A DNA stretch of 64,000 nucleotides from Paenibacillus sp. FSL H3-0469 (GCF_038051945.1 NZ_CP150302.1:2666001-2730000); one strand, 5' to 3'; shown: positions 10,076 to 18,009, counted from the stretch's first letter. Translations and numbers: made by a program. The notes: generated by a model from the sequence alone, not told the origin.

Positions 10076-10546
10076 TCAGCCCTCTATTCCCGGCAACCGC
10101 GCCGCGAGCTGCTCCTCGGAGATCACTTCAATACCATGCAGCCGCAGGAGAGCTGTGGTCACCCCTTCTCCGGGGATTTTCATGCCCGCAAATTCTCCGT
10201 TATAGATCATGGAGCTGCCGCAGGAAGGGCTATTCTCCTTAAGGACAACAAGCGTGGCTGCTAAGCTCCGTACCTGCTCTAGTGCGGCATACGCGCCCTC
10301 TATGTACATTGCGGTTACATCCCTCCCGGTTCTATCCACCACCCGGGCCTGCCCCTCCAGCACATCTGTGCCGCTGCCGCCTATAATCTCTGCCGGTTCT
10401 CTCGGGGTAGAGAAACCGCCCAGCAGCTCGGGACATACAGCAACCGCCTGCCGGCTGTCCAGCAACTGCCGGATGCCCTGCTCCAGACAATCAGTTCCAT
10501 TATATCTGACCTTCATTCCTGCCAGGCAGGAGCTTACGATAATCAT
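10076..10546 (-). CDS. DUF523 family protein
   Basis: A 156-residue protein with the DUF523 pattern: an N-terminal SSCLAGMKVRYNG segment, CPELLGGFSTPREPAEI near 40-56, and NSPSCGSSMIYNG near 105-118. The conserved cysteines suggest metal or Fe-S binding, but the biochemical role of the family is not established to my knowledge. The start is ATG with GGGGG about 10 bases upstream. It is divergent from the SRAP gene and 131 bases upstream of the desulfurase gene. Confidence 0.88.
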   Translation of the reverse strand: MIIVSSCLAGMKVRYNGTDCLEQGIRQLLDSRQAVAVCPELLGGFSTPREPAEIIGGSGTDVLEGQARVVDRTGRDVTAMYIEGAYAALEQVRSLAATLVVLKENSPSCGSSMIYNGEFAGMKIPGEGVTTALLRLHGIEVISEEQLAARLPGIEG

Positions 10547-10648
10547 TGCCAGCCGTCCCCCTTCGCAATCCTCAGTCTCATCTTATATAATGCTAAGACA
10601 AGCTGTTCGGTCTGTAAACCATTAACGATCCAGGGAGGCATAGACAAC

Positions 10649-11347
10649 ATGTGCGGAAGATACACGATCACGGTAACGCTGGAGGAGCTGATCACCAAGT
10701 ATTTCATCCGGGAGCACCCGCTCATCCAATATGCACCGAGGTATAACGCGGCTCCGATGCAGCCTATTGCCGCTGTTATTCATGACGGCACACAGAATAA
10801 GCTCGGAGAACTTCGCTGGGGACTGCTCCCTTCCTGGTCCAAGGAGGACAAGAACGCTGCCAAGCTAATCAATGCCCGCAGTGAGACTCTGCTGGAGAAG
10901 GCTTCTTTCAAAGGACTGGTGGCCTCCCGCCGCTGTGTGATTCCCGCAGACGGCTTCTATGACTGGAAGGTCCAGGAAGGCGGCAAGCAGCCGCTGCGGA
11001 TCACGATGCGGGACGGGAAGCTGTTCTCCATGGCTGCACTGTATGATATCTGGACCGGCCCTGACGGCGGCAGAATCTCCACCTGCACGATCATCACCAC
11101 TACCCCGAACCGTCTCATGAAAGACATCCATGACCGGATGCCGGTCATTCTGGATGCGGACGGGGAGGCGCAGTGGCTGGAGCGCAGCAACCGGAATATT
11201 CCCGCCCTGATGAAGCTGCTGCGGCCTTACGATGCGGAGCAAATGCTGGCCTATCCCGTCTCCGCAGCCGTGGGCGATGTCAGGAGTGACTACCCGGAGC
11301 TGATCCGCAGAGCCGGGCCGGAGCCGGTGCAGGGGACCCTATTTTGA
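10649..11347 (+). CDS. SRAP-domain protein (YedK/HMCES family)
   Basis: A 232-residue protein starting MCGRYTIT. Cys2, exposed after Met removal, forms a thiazolidine crosslink with abasic sites in single-stranded DNA in this family and so shields them during replication. Other family blocks are present: RYNAAPMQ, the NARSETL segment, FYDWK, and the C-terminal IHDRMPVIL with its catalytic His. The ribosome site GGGAGG lies 10 bases before the start. Its function in DNA-damage tolerance fits the translesion polymerase operon 3-5 kb away, but no shared regulation is visible: I see no LexA-like box upstream. Confidence 0.92.
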   Translation: MCGRYTITVTLEELITKYFIREHPLIQYAPRYNAAPMQPIAAVIHDGTQNKLGELRWGLLPSWSKEDKNAAKLINARSETLLEKASFKGLVASRRCVIPADGFYDWKVQEGGKQPLRITMRDGKLFSMAALYDIWTGPDGGRISTCTIITTTPNRLMKDIHDRMPVILDADGEAQWLERSNRNIPALMKLLRPYDAEQMLAYPVSAAVGDVRSDYPELIRRAGPEPVQGTLF

Positions 11348-11459
11348 CTACGGCCCTGGAAGTAATATCTGCTGTTTGAAACCTCTGGTCCCAGGGTATT
11401 AACTAAGGCTTATACCTCATAATATCCATCTACAATATGTATCCCAGGAGGAATTTCAT

Positions 11460-13274
11460 ATGGCTCTCAGCAGACAAGCAGTGTCCCAACCATCATCCGC
11501 CTCCTCCATCGAGCTGGAATGTATCTATCATTCAACGCAGGGACGATGGGCGTATGCTTATAACAAGGATACCTTCCACTTAAGAATCCGCAGCAAAAAA
11601 AACAATGTAGACCGGGTATTCGCACTGACCGGCGACAAATACGACTGGGAGCAGCATCATCAGGAGCTGAGCATGCGCAAGGTGGCTACTGACAGCTTCT
11701 TCGATTATTGGGAAGCAGAGGTCTTCCCCGAGTTCAAGCGTTTCTCCTACGGCTTCCGGCTGGAAACCGGTCAGGAGACGGTATGGATGCTGGAATCCGG
11801 CTTCTTTACAGACGGGCTGCCTGCGCCTGCCGGAGGCTATTACGAAATGCCTTATCTTCACGAGGCCGACCTGCTGAAGGTTCCAGAATGGGCAAAATCT
11901 GCGGTCTTCTATCAGATCATGCCGGACCGGTTCGCTAACGGTGATCCGGCGAATGACCCTGAAGGGACACTCGAATGGGGGGCACCGCCTGCCTACGACA
12001 GCTATTTTGGCGGTGACCTGCAGGGGATGATTGATCATCTGGATTATATTGTAGAGCTTGGCGTAACGGCGCTGTATCTGACCCCCATTTTCCAGGCTCC
12101 CAGCAATCATAAATATGACACCGTTGACTACGCAACAGTCGATGCAAACTTTGGAGATCTCGATAAGCTCAAGCAACTGGTGGACCTGGCCCATTCCAAA
12201 GGACTTAAGGTGGTCCTCGATGCCGTCTTCAATCATACCAGCTCCGGGTTCGCACCGTTCAAGGATGTGCTGGAGCATGGAGCGGACTCCAAATATGCAG
12301 GCTGGTTCCATATCCATGATTATCCTGTCCAGGTGGTGGACGGCAAGGCCAACTATGATACCTTCGGCTTCTTCAGCGGAATGCCCAAGCTCAACACTGC
12401 CAACCCGGAAGCCAGAGATTATCTGCTGGATATTACCAAGTTCTGGCTCAAGGAGGTCCACATCGACGGCTGGCGGCTGGATGTCGCTAATGAGGTAGAC
12501 CATGTGTTCTGGCGGGATTTCCGCAAGGCGGTCAAGGAGATCAACCCGGAAGCGTTCATCATCGGCGAGGTCTGGAGCGACTCTCTCAGCTGGCTGCAGG
12601 GCGATCAGTTCGATTCGGTGATGAACTATCCCTTCTCTGACCGGCTGCTGAAGTTCTTCGGCGCGGACAACGGCATGGATGCGGACACCTTCGCCGCGCA
12701 GATCTACGGGCTGCTTATGCGGTATCCCCGGCAGGCGAATGAAGTGCTGTTCAATCTCCTGGCGAGCCATGATACCCCGAGAGTACTCACCCGGCTGGGC
12801 GGAGACAAGCAGCGGCTGAAGCTGGCCATCGCCTTCCTCTTCACGTTCACCGGTACGCCGTGTATTTTCTATGGAGATGAGATCGGAATTACCGGCGGGG
12901 ATGACCCGGATTGCCGCAAATGCATGATCTGGGAAGAGGACCGGCAGGACCGGGAGCTGCTGCGCTTTTATCAGAGCCTCATTGCCCTGCGCAAACAGCA
13001 CGAGGTGCTGCGCACCGGCCAGTTCTGCTTCCTGCTGAGTGATCCGGCCAGCCCGGGTCTGGTGTATGAACGCTGGAATGAGCACACCCGCTTCACGGTC
13101 TGGATGAACAACTCTACCGAACCGCTGACGCTTACGCAATCACTGGGCGGCGGAGCTTGGCAGGATGCCTTGAACGGCGAGCCTGTAGAGCAGGAGGGGG
13201 AGAAAATCCGTATGACGCTGGAACCGCTGGAATACCGGATTTTGTATAGCGGACAAGCTGGCGGCGAAGCCTGA
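11460..13274 (+). CDS. GH13 alpha-glycosidase (neopullulanase/cyclomaltodextrinase/maltogenic amylase type)
   Basis: A 604-residue cytoplasmic enzyme without a signal peptide. An N-terminal CBM34-like beta-sandwich (about 10-130) precedes the TIM barrel, the layout of the neopullulanase subfamily, which hydrolyses cyclodextrins, pullulan and maltodextrins. Catalytic positions are visible: the nucleophile Asp in DGWRLDVANE (about 340), the acid Glu in IIGEVWSD (about 369) and the transition-state Asp in ASHDTPR (about 437). DAVFNHTS is conserved region I. An AGGAGG ribosome site precedes ATG. It sits 112 bases after the SRAP gene and ends at its own terminator. The exact substrate preference cannot be decided from sequence. 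Confidence 0.9.
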   Translation: MALSRQAVSQPSSASSIELECIYHSTQGRWAYAYNKDTFHLRIRSKKNNVDRVFALTGDKYDWEQHHQELSMRKVATDSFFDYWEAEVFPEFKRFSYGFRLETGQETVWMLESGFFTDGLPAPAGGYYEMPYLHEADLLKVPEWAKSAVFYQIMPDRFANGDPANDPEGTLEWGAPPAYDSYFGGDLQGMIDHLDYIVELGVTALYLTPIFQAPSNHKYDTVDYATVDANFGDLDKLKQLVDLAHSKGLKVVLDAVFNHTSSGFAPFKDVLEHGADSKYAGWFHIHDYPVQVVDGKANYDTFGFFSGMPKLNTANPEARDYLLDITKFWLKEVHIDGWRLDVANEVDHVFWRDFRKAVKEINPEAFIIGEVWSDSLSWLQGDQFDSVMNYPFSDRLLKFFGADNGMDADTFAAQIYGLLMRYPRQANEVLFNLLASHDTPRVLTRLGGDKQRLKLAIAFLFTFTGTPCIFYGDEIGITGGDDPDCRKCMIWEEDRQDRELLRFYQSLIALRKQHEVLRTGQFCFLLSDPASPGLVYERWNEHTRFTVWMNNSTEPLTLTQSLGGGAWQDALNGEPVEQEGEKIRMTLEPLEYRILYSGQAGGEA

Positions 13275-13293
13275 GAACTATATTTAGACAAAG

Positions 13294-13321
13294 ACAAGCC
13301 CCTTCCCGGGGCTTGTTTGTT
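13294..13321 (+). terminator. Intrinsic terminator of the GH13 gene
   Basis: Inverted repeat ACAAGCCCC/GGGGCTTGT with a short loop and T-rich flank 20 bases past the stop codon. Confidence 0.85.
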
Positions 13322-13421
13322 TATAGCCGTTTGTTACACCGAACCGGGCTGCCGGAGGTGATATACTTTTGTAAATAACAATCGTTCTTCACACCCTATA
13401 CAATGACAGGAGAGCCGCCGC

Positions 13422-13853
13422 ATGAACATTAGAACCGCAACCGAAGCCGATTATGATTACCTCGCAAGCCGTGACCCTCATGTCCTGAACTCACTTCTTC
13501 TCCCGAAAATAAACCAGCAGGAGATTTACATTCTGAGCGAGGGCGGGCTGGACATTGGCTGGCTGCGTTACGGCTATTTCTGGGATCAGATCCCTTTTAT
13601 GAATCTGCTGTGGATTGATGAGCCTTACCGGGGTGCCGGCTTCGGCAGACAGGCGGTGCTGCACTGGGAGCAGGCGATGCAGGCCATGGGCCACAAGCAG
13701 GTCATGACCTCCTCCATGGCCAATGAAGAGGCCCAGCATTTTTACCGGAAACTCTGCTACCGCGACTCGGGCTGCCTGCTGCCGGACAATGAGCCGCTGG
13801 AGATTTTCTTCACCAAAGCGCTGGAGCCTGGTCATGACGTGGCCCCCTGCTGA
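13422..13853 (+). CDS. GNAT family N-acetyltransferase
   Basis: A 143-residue protein with the GNAT fold pattern. The acetyl-CoA loop is RGAGFGRQAVLHWE near residues 70-83, and the C-terminal NEEAQHFYRKLCYRDSG block is typical of motif B. GNATs move an acetyl group from acetyl-CoA to an amine; the acceptor is unknown. Ribosome site AGGAGAG lies before ATG. The 3' end overlaps convergently by 22 bases with the last gene of the translesion polymerase operon. Confidence 0.85.
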   Translation: MNIRTATEADYDYLASRDPHVLNSLLLPKINQQEIYILSEGGLDIGWLRYGYFWDQIPFMNLLWIDEPYRGAGFGRQAVLHWEQAMQAMGHKQVMTSSMANEEAQHFYRKLCYRDSGCLLPDNEPLEIFFTKALEPGHDVAPC

Positions 13854-14314
13854 TTCCGCAGCAATTCCCGAAGCTCTGCCGTATACCGGGTCAGCCGCAG
13901 GCTGATCTCCGTGCGCATCACATCCCGGGTGAGTCCGAAGCGTTCCTGATAGCCCCGGCAAAAGATTTTGTAATACACCAGGAACTCCTCCTGCTCATCG
14001 GGCACTACCCGGATATTGCGTTGCTTCAGCTCCTTCTGCAGCCGGTGGGTATCATCCATAATGCGCTGCTGAATCGCCTGGCCGGCAATCATAGAGGCCC
14101 GCTGGAGGATGCTGCCGGACAGCTCAATTTCGCGCAGGCTTTTGCTGACCATGGTGTCCAGGTAAGGGAGCAGGATGAGGTCACGCACCATCGTCCGTTC
14201 CTCGACCGTAATCATTCTTCGTACCTCTCCCCCCTGCTTCTGTTCATACTGCTGAACATGCTCTGTCATAAGCATCTTGGATTTCCAGCGTTCGTTGCCA
14301 TCCAGCTTGCTCAT
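13832..14314 (-). CDS. Uncharacterised third gene of the SOS translesion operon
   Basis: A 160-residue, mostly helical, charged protein that I do not recognise. It starts with ATG overlapping the stop of the UvrX-type polymerase gene by 4 bases (ATGA), so translation is coupled. No signal peptide or membrane segment is seen. The middle (about 45-130) is rich in predicted helix with regular Arg/Gln/Glu. As an operon partner of a Y-family polymerase it may be an accessory factor, but this is an inference from position only. The 3' end overlaps the convergent GNAT gene. Confidence 0.8.
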   Translation of the reverse strand: MSKLDGNERWKSKMLMTEHVQQYEQKQGGEVRRMITVEERTMVRDLILLPYLDTMVSKSLREIELSGSILQRASMIAGQAIQQRIMDDTHRLQKELKQRNIRVVPDEQEEFLVYYKIFCRGYQERFGLTRDVMRTEISLRLTRYTAELRELLRNQQGATS

Positions 14315-15570
14315 TTGTAATGTCCCCCGATCTGCTCAGCCCGCTCCAGAGCAACCGCCGATTCCAGCAATGAAGAGGCGCGGATCAAGGCCTGGCTGCC
14401 ATACCGGGTCTTGATCTGGTCAATCGCCTGTTCCTTGCCCAGAGTTCGTATACGGTCATCGAACAGGGTCAGCTGCATCACGCGGTCATCCGTTAATTCG
14501 GAGATGGTGATCGCCAGACGGCTTAGCGGCATCCCCGTCCAATGGTCCACGAATAAGCGGTACGCTGCTGCCGCCACCTCATGGGTCAGCGCGGACGGCT
14601 CCGGCAGTGTCGTCTGACGGCTGTAGGAATTGGAGGTATTGCCGTCCGTCTCGACTACCGCAACAGACACCACCGAGCCCATGTACCGGTATTTCCGCGC
14701 CCGCTGGCAGACCTCAATCACCAGCTCCAGCAGCACCACCTCAATCTCCTCCAGCCGGGTATACAGATTCCAGCGCAGCGCCTTCCCGTGGCCGACAGAC
14801 TTCATCTGGTGGCGTATCCCGGTCACCACCGGGCTGGGATCGATGCCGCGTGCGGTCTGCCAATAATATTCCGCCTGGATATCGCTCTGCTTGCCCATAG
14901 TCCTGCGCATCCGTTGCTTGAACTCCCCCAGCTCCATCCGGGCAATATCTCCAATCGTTGTAATCCCCATACGGTAAAAGTTCTTAGTCATCCGCCCGGC
15001 TACCATAAACATTTCGTGTACCGGACGCGGCCACAGCTCAGTGTCCAGATTATCGTAATCCAGCCGGAACGTTCCGCCGGGCTTCTTCTTGGCGAAGTTG
15101 TTGGCCATTTTGGCGAGGATTTTGGACGGCCCGATGCCCACCCGGGTCCACACTCCGGTAGATAACAGAACGTGCTGCTGGATGGAGTGAATCAGCTCCG
15201 CCAGATCTCCTCCGAACGCGCGCAAGGAGCCGGTCACATCCAGGAACTGCTCGTCGATGCTGAACGCCTCCACCAGATCGGTATATACTTGGTAGATCTC
15301 GGAGATCAGGAGGGAGACCTTAATGTAGGTTCCCATCCGCGGCCGGATGACTACGAGCTCCGGGCATTTCGTCAGGGCTTCCCCCACGCGCGAGGCGGTG
15401 GTCACCCCGCGGGATTTGGCCAGCGGGCAGGCCGCCAGCACAATCCCGTTCATCCGCGTGGGATCGCCGACCGCCACAGGCTGATCCGCATATTCGGGAT
15501 GGGCCGCCTTCTCGACGCTGGCATAGAAGGACTGGCAGTCGGAGAGCAGAATTATCCGCTCTCTAGGCAT
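14311..15570 (-). CDS. uvrX: Y-family DNA polymerase, UvrX/YqjW type
   Basis: A 419-residue translesion polymerase. The metal-binding catalytic blocks are visible: ILLSDCQSFYASVE at the N-terminus (first Asp) and AFSIDEQFLDVTG near 100-115 (Asp-Glu pair). The helix-hairpin-helix (about 195-215) and little-finger domain follow. The SIDEQFLD spelling is typical of the firmicute UvrX/UmuC-like group rather than DinB. Such enzymes copy past damaged bases and are induced by the SOS response. The gene overlaps both the small upstream gene (8 bases) and the downstream unknown gene (4 bases). The operon promoter carries two LexA-like boxes. Confidence 0.92.
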   Translation of the reverse strand: MPRERIILLSDCQSFYASVEKAAHPEYADQPVAVGDPTRMNGIVLAACPLAKSRGVTTASRVGEALTKCPELVVIRPRMGTYIKVSLLISEIYQVYTDLVEAFSIDEQFLDVTGSLRAFGGDLAELIHSIQQHVLLSTGVWTRVGIGPSKILAKMANNFAKKKPGGTFRLDYDNLDTELWPRPVHEMFMVAGRMTKNFYRMGITTIGDIARMELGEFKQRMRRTMGKQSDIQAEYYWQTARGIDPSPVVTGIRHQMKSVGHGKALRWNLYTRLEEIEVVLLELVIEVCQRARKYRYMGSVVSVAVVETDGNTSNSYSRQTTLPEPSALTHEVAAAAYRLFVDHWTGMPLSRLAITISELTDDRVMQLTLFDDRIRTLGKEQAIDQIKTRYGSQALIRASSLLESAVALERAEQIGGHYK

Positions 15571-15760
15571 ACCGTTGCCCCCGTACCGGGCGCCACGACA
15601 GAATATTGGCCGTCAGGAATACACGGGGCTGGCCGGTGCTCAGACAGGTAGCCCGAATCCGGCCGTCCCGCATCCCGCGCACCTCAATTTTCCGCTGCGT
15701 AATCCGGCCTGCCTTGTCCAGATATATCATTTCTATAGTTTGGCCGATGCTCATCTTCAT
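15563..15760 (-). CDS. Small WYL/YolD-like protein, first gene of the SOS operon
   Basis: A 65-residue protein (MKMSIGQTIEMIYLDKAGRI at its start). The start at 15760 has GGAGG 9 bases upstream; a longer frame has no ribosome site. The sequence, with YLDKAGRITQRKIEVRG and a later RVFLTANILSW, looks like a single small beta-barrel of WYL type, similar to the C-terminal half of YolD-like proteins that precede uvrX in Bacillus (yqjX). It overlaps uvrX by 8 bases. The WYL/YolD link is my judgement from pattern and not a search result. Confidence 0.75.
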   Translation of the reverse strand: MKMSIGQTIEMIYLDKAGRITQRKIEVRGMRDGRIRATCLSTGQPRVFLTANILSWRPVRGQRYA

Positions 15761-15784
15761 GATTAATCGCCTCCGGGTACAGTA

Positions 15785-15852
15785 AGAACATCTGTTTGTA
15801 TTATAACCAGCATTAAGTTTTTTAAGCAATGGTAAAATAGAACAGGTGTTCT
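15785..15852 (-). promoter_or_regulatory. SOS promoter with two LexA-like boxes upstream of the uvrX operon
   Basis: On the minus strand TTGCTT and TATAAT are 18 bases apart, which reads as a sigma-A promoter. Two boxes flank it. AGAACAGGTGTTCT at 15839-15852 fits the Bacillus consensus CGAAC-RNRY-GTTCG in every core position. AGAACATCTGTTTG at 15785-15798, at the start of transcription, fits with a few mismatches. LexA bound at both would block the promoter until DNA damage. Confidence 0.75.
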
Positions 15853-15945
15853 TGTATTGAAACAGTATATGCAGCTGAGGGGATAATTAGAACCGGGAAG
15901 GGAAATTAAAGGGTAAGAAACGCTGGAATAAACAGGGGATTCACC

Positions 15946-16056
15946 GTGTTTCTTAGCTGGAACTTAAACCCAAAAGGCGGTAAAATTCATATTAAAGCTA
16001 GCGGAGATTATAACTGTATCAACCGATATTTGTACAAGGAAGAGGTTCAAGCATAA
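15946..16056 (+). CDS. Small 36-residue ORF coupled to the next gene
   Basis: A GTG-started frame of 36 residues (MFLSWNLNPKGGKIHIKASG at its start if GTG is read as Met), with AGGGGAT upstream. Its TAA overlaps the ATG of the next gene in TAATG, a classic sign of translational coupling. It is basic and has no recognisable domain. It could be a leader peptide, a small partner protein, or the remains of a longer reading frame. Confidence 0.45.
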   Translation: MFLSWNLNPKGGKIHIKASGDYNCINRYLYKEEVQA

Positions 16057-16436
16057 TGAGAAAAATCGCCGTTGGCGGACACACTTACTGGTGGAGTTAT
16101 CAAACGGTCAGAGATGTGCATTGCCGTTCAAAGCTGACGCTGATCACAGAGGACAGAAAGACCAAATGGATTGTTAAGTTTACCACTGTAGACACCATTA
16201 CTGCCGGAAGTCCTCTAAATGAAGGATTACGGGTCATCAAAGAGGGGCAATACTATGCTCTCAATCTAAACCAGCCCAAGTATGTTGCCGAAGTGTTGCA
16301 GTATGTACTAGGTATGGAGCTGGATACATCTGCGAAGAACGTGCATGAGCTGAACGGTAATGATCTGCTGGCTGGCATGGGGTACCGGGACACTACGGGG
16401 ATGTTGATACCCGCAGCAGTCAACCGGATGCTGTAG
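16056..16436 (+). CDS. Hypothetical protein, 126 residues
   Basis: A soluble protein (start MRKIAVGGHTYWWSYQTV) that I do not recognise. The first 60 residues look like a beta-rich unit (HCRSKLTLITEDRKTKWIVK), followed by a helical stretch LAGMGYRDTTGML near the end. No signal peptide, membrane span or catalytic motif is visible. The ATG overlaps the stop of the small upstream ORF. A repeated intergenic element begins inside its last eight codons, so the present C-terminus may differ from the ancestral one. Confidence 0.65.
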   Translation: MRKIAVGGHTYWWSYQTVRDVHCRSKLTLITEDRKTKWIVKFTTVDTITAGSPLNEGLRVIKEGQYYALNLNQPKYVAEVLQYVLGMELDTSAKNVHELNGNDLLAGMGYRDTTGMLIPAAVNRML

Positions 16437-16590
16437 GCGCTGGAACGATAGCAACTGCATTTTATACAATGGAATACTGAAAAAAAGGCTTTGAAATACG
16501 ATCTATTGTATTCCGTACAATGGAATGCTGAAAAAAGTCCCTTTTTCACCCGAAACACAACATTCTACTGTATGAAATACAATAGAATCT
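16414..16590. repeat. Dispersed intergenic repeat, copy A
   Basis: Shares most of its sequence with 17371-17496: CAGCAGTC, then CCGGAT, TAGGCGCTGGAA, ACTGCATTTT, and a hairpin with ATTCTACTGTAT paired to ATACAATAGAAT over a GAA loop. Copy A carries an extra internal duplication of about 50 bases built on the same TACAATGGAAT unit. A further degenerate half-unit follows at about 16608-16635. It resembles a miniature, hairpin-forming element and has no reading frame of its own. Confidence 0.75.
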
Positions 16591-16736
16591 AATTTTATGG
16601 GGATCTTTGCGTATTCTATTGCAGGAAATACAATCAGCTACTTGAATGTCTGGTACTGATACCCAAAAAAGGATATACATTTAAAGTCAAAACTCTGGAA
16701 GAATGCAACTGTAAAGTTCAGTATCTACACAAGAAA

Positions 16737-16763
16737 GAGCCCCGCTTAGTTTCAGCAGGGCTC
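16737..16763 (-). terminator. Terminator downstream of the decayed gene tail
   Basis: GAGCCCTGCT pairs with AGCGGGGCTC with one mismatch on the minus strand, followed by TTTCTT, 14 bases after the pseudogene stop. Confidence 0.7.
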
Positions 16764-16776
16764 GGTAAGAATAATA

Positions 16777-16977
16777 TTAGTTTGTTTTAAACCAGACTCC
16801 GCCTGTTCCATCATAATTTCGGGAGAATGCAATCAGCGGGGAGGCATCGCTTGTCTTCACTTTATAGCCAACCCAACCCTCATGAGAAGATCCGGCATAG
16901 ACTTTTGTACTTATAGATGGATCTGGCGCTAGAATAATCTGGGCACCATATTCAGTGCTTAATCCGTGAAACCACGG
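16777..16977 (-). pseudogene. C-terminal remnant of an unknown protein, no start codon
   Basis: The minus strand holds an open frame of 66 residues that opens directly after a stop codon with PWFHGLSTEYGAQI and ends GGVWFKTN, followed by a proper terminator. There is no ATG, GTG or TTG start near its 5' end. This is the tail of a longer gene whose 5' part has been lost. The original function is not recognisable. Loss of the front half together with a surviving terminator points to a deletion in this island. Confidence 0.6.
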
Positions 16978-17014
16978 TTAAACTAATGTCTTAATCCTTC
17001 AAAGGAGCAGGGCC

Positions 17015-17437
17015 ATGCTACTAAAAACCAGTACTATCTCTAAAAGGGCTCTTATTTTTATTTTCTTGTTATTAGTTACTGCCTGCGGTAAGGGTGACAC
17101 TGTATTTAAGGGAACTGTACACTCAGTAGATGTAGACAATAAAAGGATTCTAGTCATTGCTCAATTAAAAGAAGAAGACTTGAGTAAGAGTTATAAGGAA
17201 GTTCTAGAAACTAATATGTACTCTCAAGCCATTTGGGTAAATGAAGTTTCACCTTCTAAATATAAAAAGGGTGAAGAGATTGAAGTGTTCTATCAAGCAA
17301 GTGATGATTCATTTCCGGCACAAGTTACAGCCAACAAAATTGTAAAATCACCAGCCAGCGCCTCGTTCCACAGCAGTCATCCGGATACTCTAGGCGCTGG
17401 AATAATAGTAACTGCATTTTGTACAATTGAATATTGA
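17015..17437 (+). CDS. Putative lipoprotein with a repeat-derived C-terminus
   Basis: A 140-residue frame with a good ribosome site (GGAG, 7 bases). Residues 1-23 are a lipoprotein signal ending in the lipobox LVTAC, with Cys24 as lipid anchor. Residues 30-115 look like a small beta-barrel (FKGTVHSVDVDNKRILVIAQ and KKGEEIEVFYQASD), similar in style to DUF3221-type small lipoproteins. The last 22 or so residues (from SFHSSHP) are encoded by the dispersed repeat that begins at 17371. The natural stop has been replaced. The mature domain may still work, but the function is unknown. A+T content is higher than in neighbours. Confidence 0.65.
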   Translation: MLLKTSTISKRALIFIFLLLVTACGKGDTVFKGTVHSVDVDNKRILVIAQLKEEDLSKSYKEVLETNMYSQAIWVNEVSPSKYKKGEEIEVFYQASDDSFPAQVTANKIVKSPASASFHSSHPDTLGAGIIVTAFCTIEY

Positions 17438-17496
17438 AAAAAGGTCATTTTTCACCGGAAACACAACATTCTACTGTATGAAATACAATAGAACCT
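17371..17496. repeat. Dispersed intergenic repeat, copy B
   Basis: Second copy of the element at 16414-16590, about 85-90 percent alike by eye and without the internal duplication. The same terminal hairpin is present. It covers the 3' end of the lipoprotein gene. Confidence 0.75.
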
Positions 17497-17522
17497 GATG
17501 AATGAATGGATCGATCTAGTAT

Positions 17523-17556
17523 AAAAAAATCCCGCCGGCCAATTAAGGCTGACGGG
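17523..17556 (-). terminator. Intrinsic terminator for the spore-surface-like gene
   Basis: On the minus strand CCCGTCAGCC pairs with GGCCGGCGGG (one mismatch, one wobble), followed by seven T residues. Confidence 0.8.
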
Positions 17557-17568
17557 TTGTTTGCTCTT

Positions 17569-17976
17569 TTACCCAGTGGAAACGCCTGAAAAGGTCACGG
17601 GCCCGGTAATGCTGGCCGTATTGAGCAGAATATTGGTGCTGTTATTGGCTGCCCCCAAAGAATAGGCATGATAACCGCCTGGAACATTTAAATCCAAATA
17701 AGAGATCGTAACCGGCTGTATTGCGAGTAGAGCGAGTCCGCTTGCTCCTACATTAAAAATCGGCTGGCCATCCCGGTATAACGTAAAAACTACATTCGGG
17801 ATGCCAAGCGTAGTCTGAAAGCCAATGGTTGCATTCAGCACAACATCCCCGTTTATAACGGTAGCTATTCCAAACTCCGCCAATATTTGATTTTGACCCG
17901 GCGAGAGAATTGGAATGGACAAGGTCTGAGTGCCTGTAGATGCTGTACTCCGTCCTACATCAATAACTTGTGCCAC
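17569..17976 (-). CDS. Probable spore-surface (exosporium-like) beta-jelly-roll protein
   Basis: A 135-residue protein. GTG at 17976 was chosen because GGGAGG lies 10 bases before it; a longer frame to 18030 has no ribosome site. The sequence is rich in beta strands, Gly, Asn, Thr and Ile (NATIGFQTTLG, VTISYLDLNVPGGYHAYSLG), as in the C1q/TNF-like proteins that decorate spores of Bacillus and Paenibacillus. No signal peptide is present, which fits assembly from the mother cell. A CATAATCTA element upstream matches the sigma-K -10 consensus. The spore role is inferred from composition and this element only. Confidence 0.6.
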   Translation of the reverse strand: MAQVIDVGRSTASTGTQTLSIPILSPGQNQILAEFGIATVINGDVVLNATIGFQTTLGIPNVVFTLYRDGQPIFNVGASGLALLAIQPVTISYLDLNVPGGYHAYSLGAANNSTNILLNTASITGPVTFSGVSTG

Positions 17977-18009
17977 GATCAAGCCACCTCCCTTCCTGTA
18001 ATCTAGTAA

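Noticed and set aside
11580-13139. Minus-strand frame of 519 residues
   Set aside because: Antisense shadow of the GH13 gene, whose catalytic motifs are complete.
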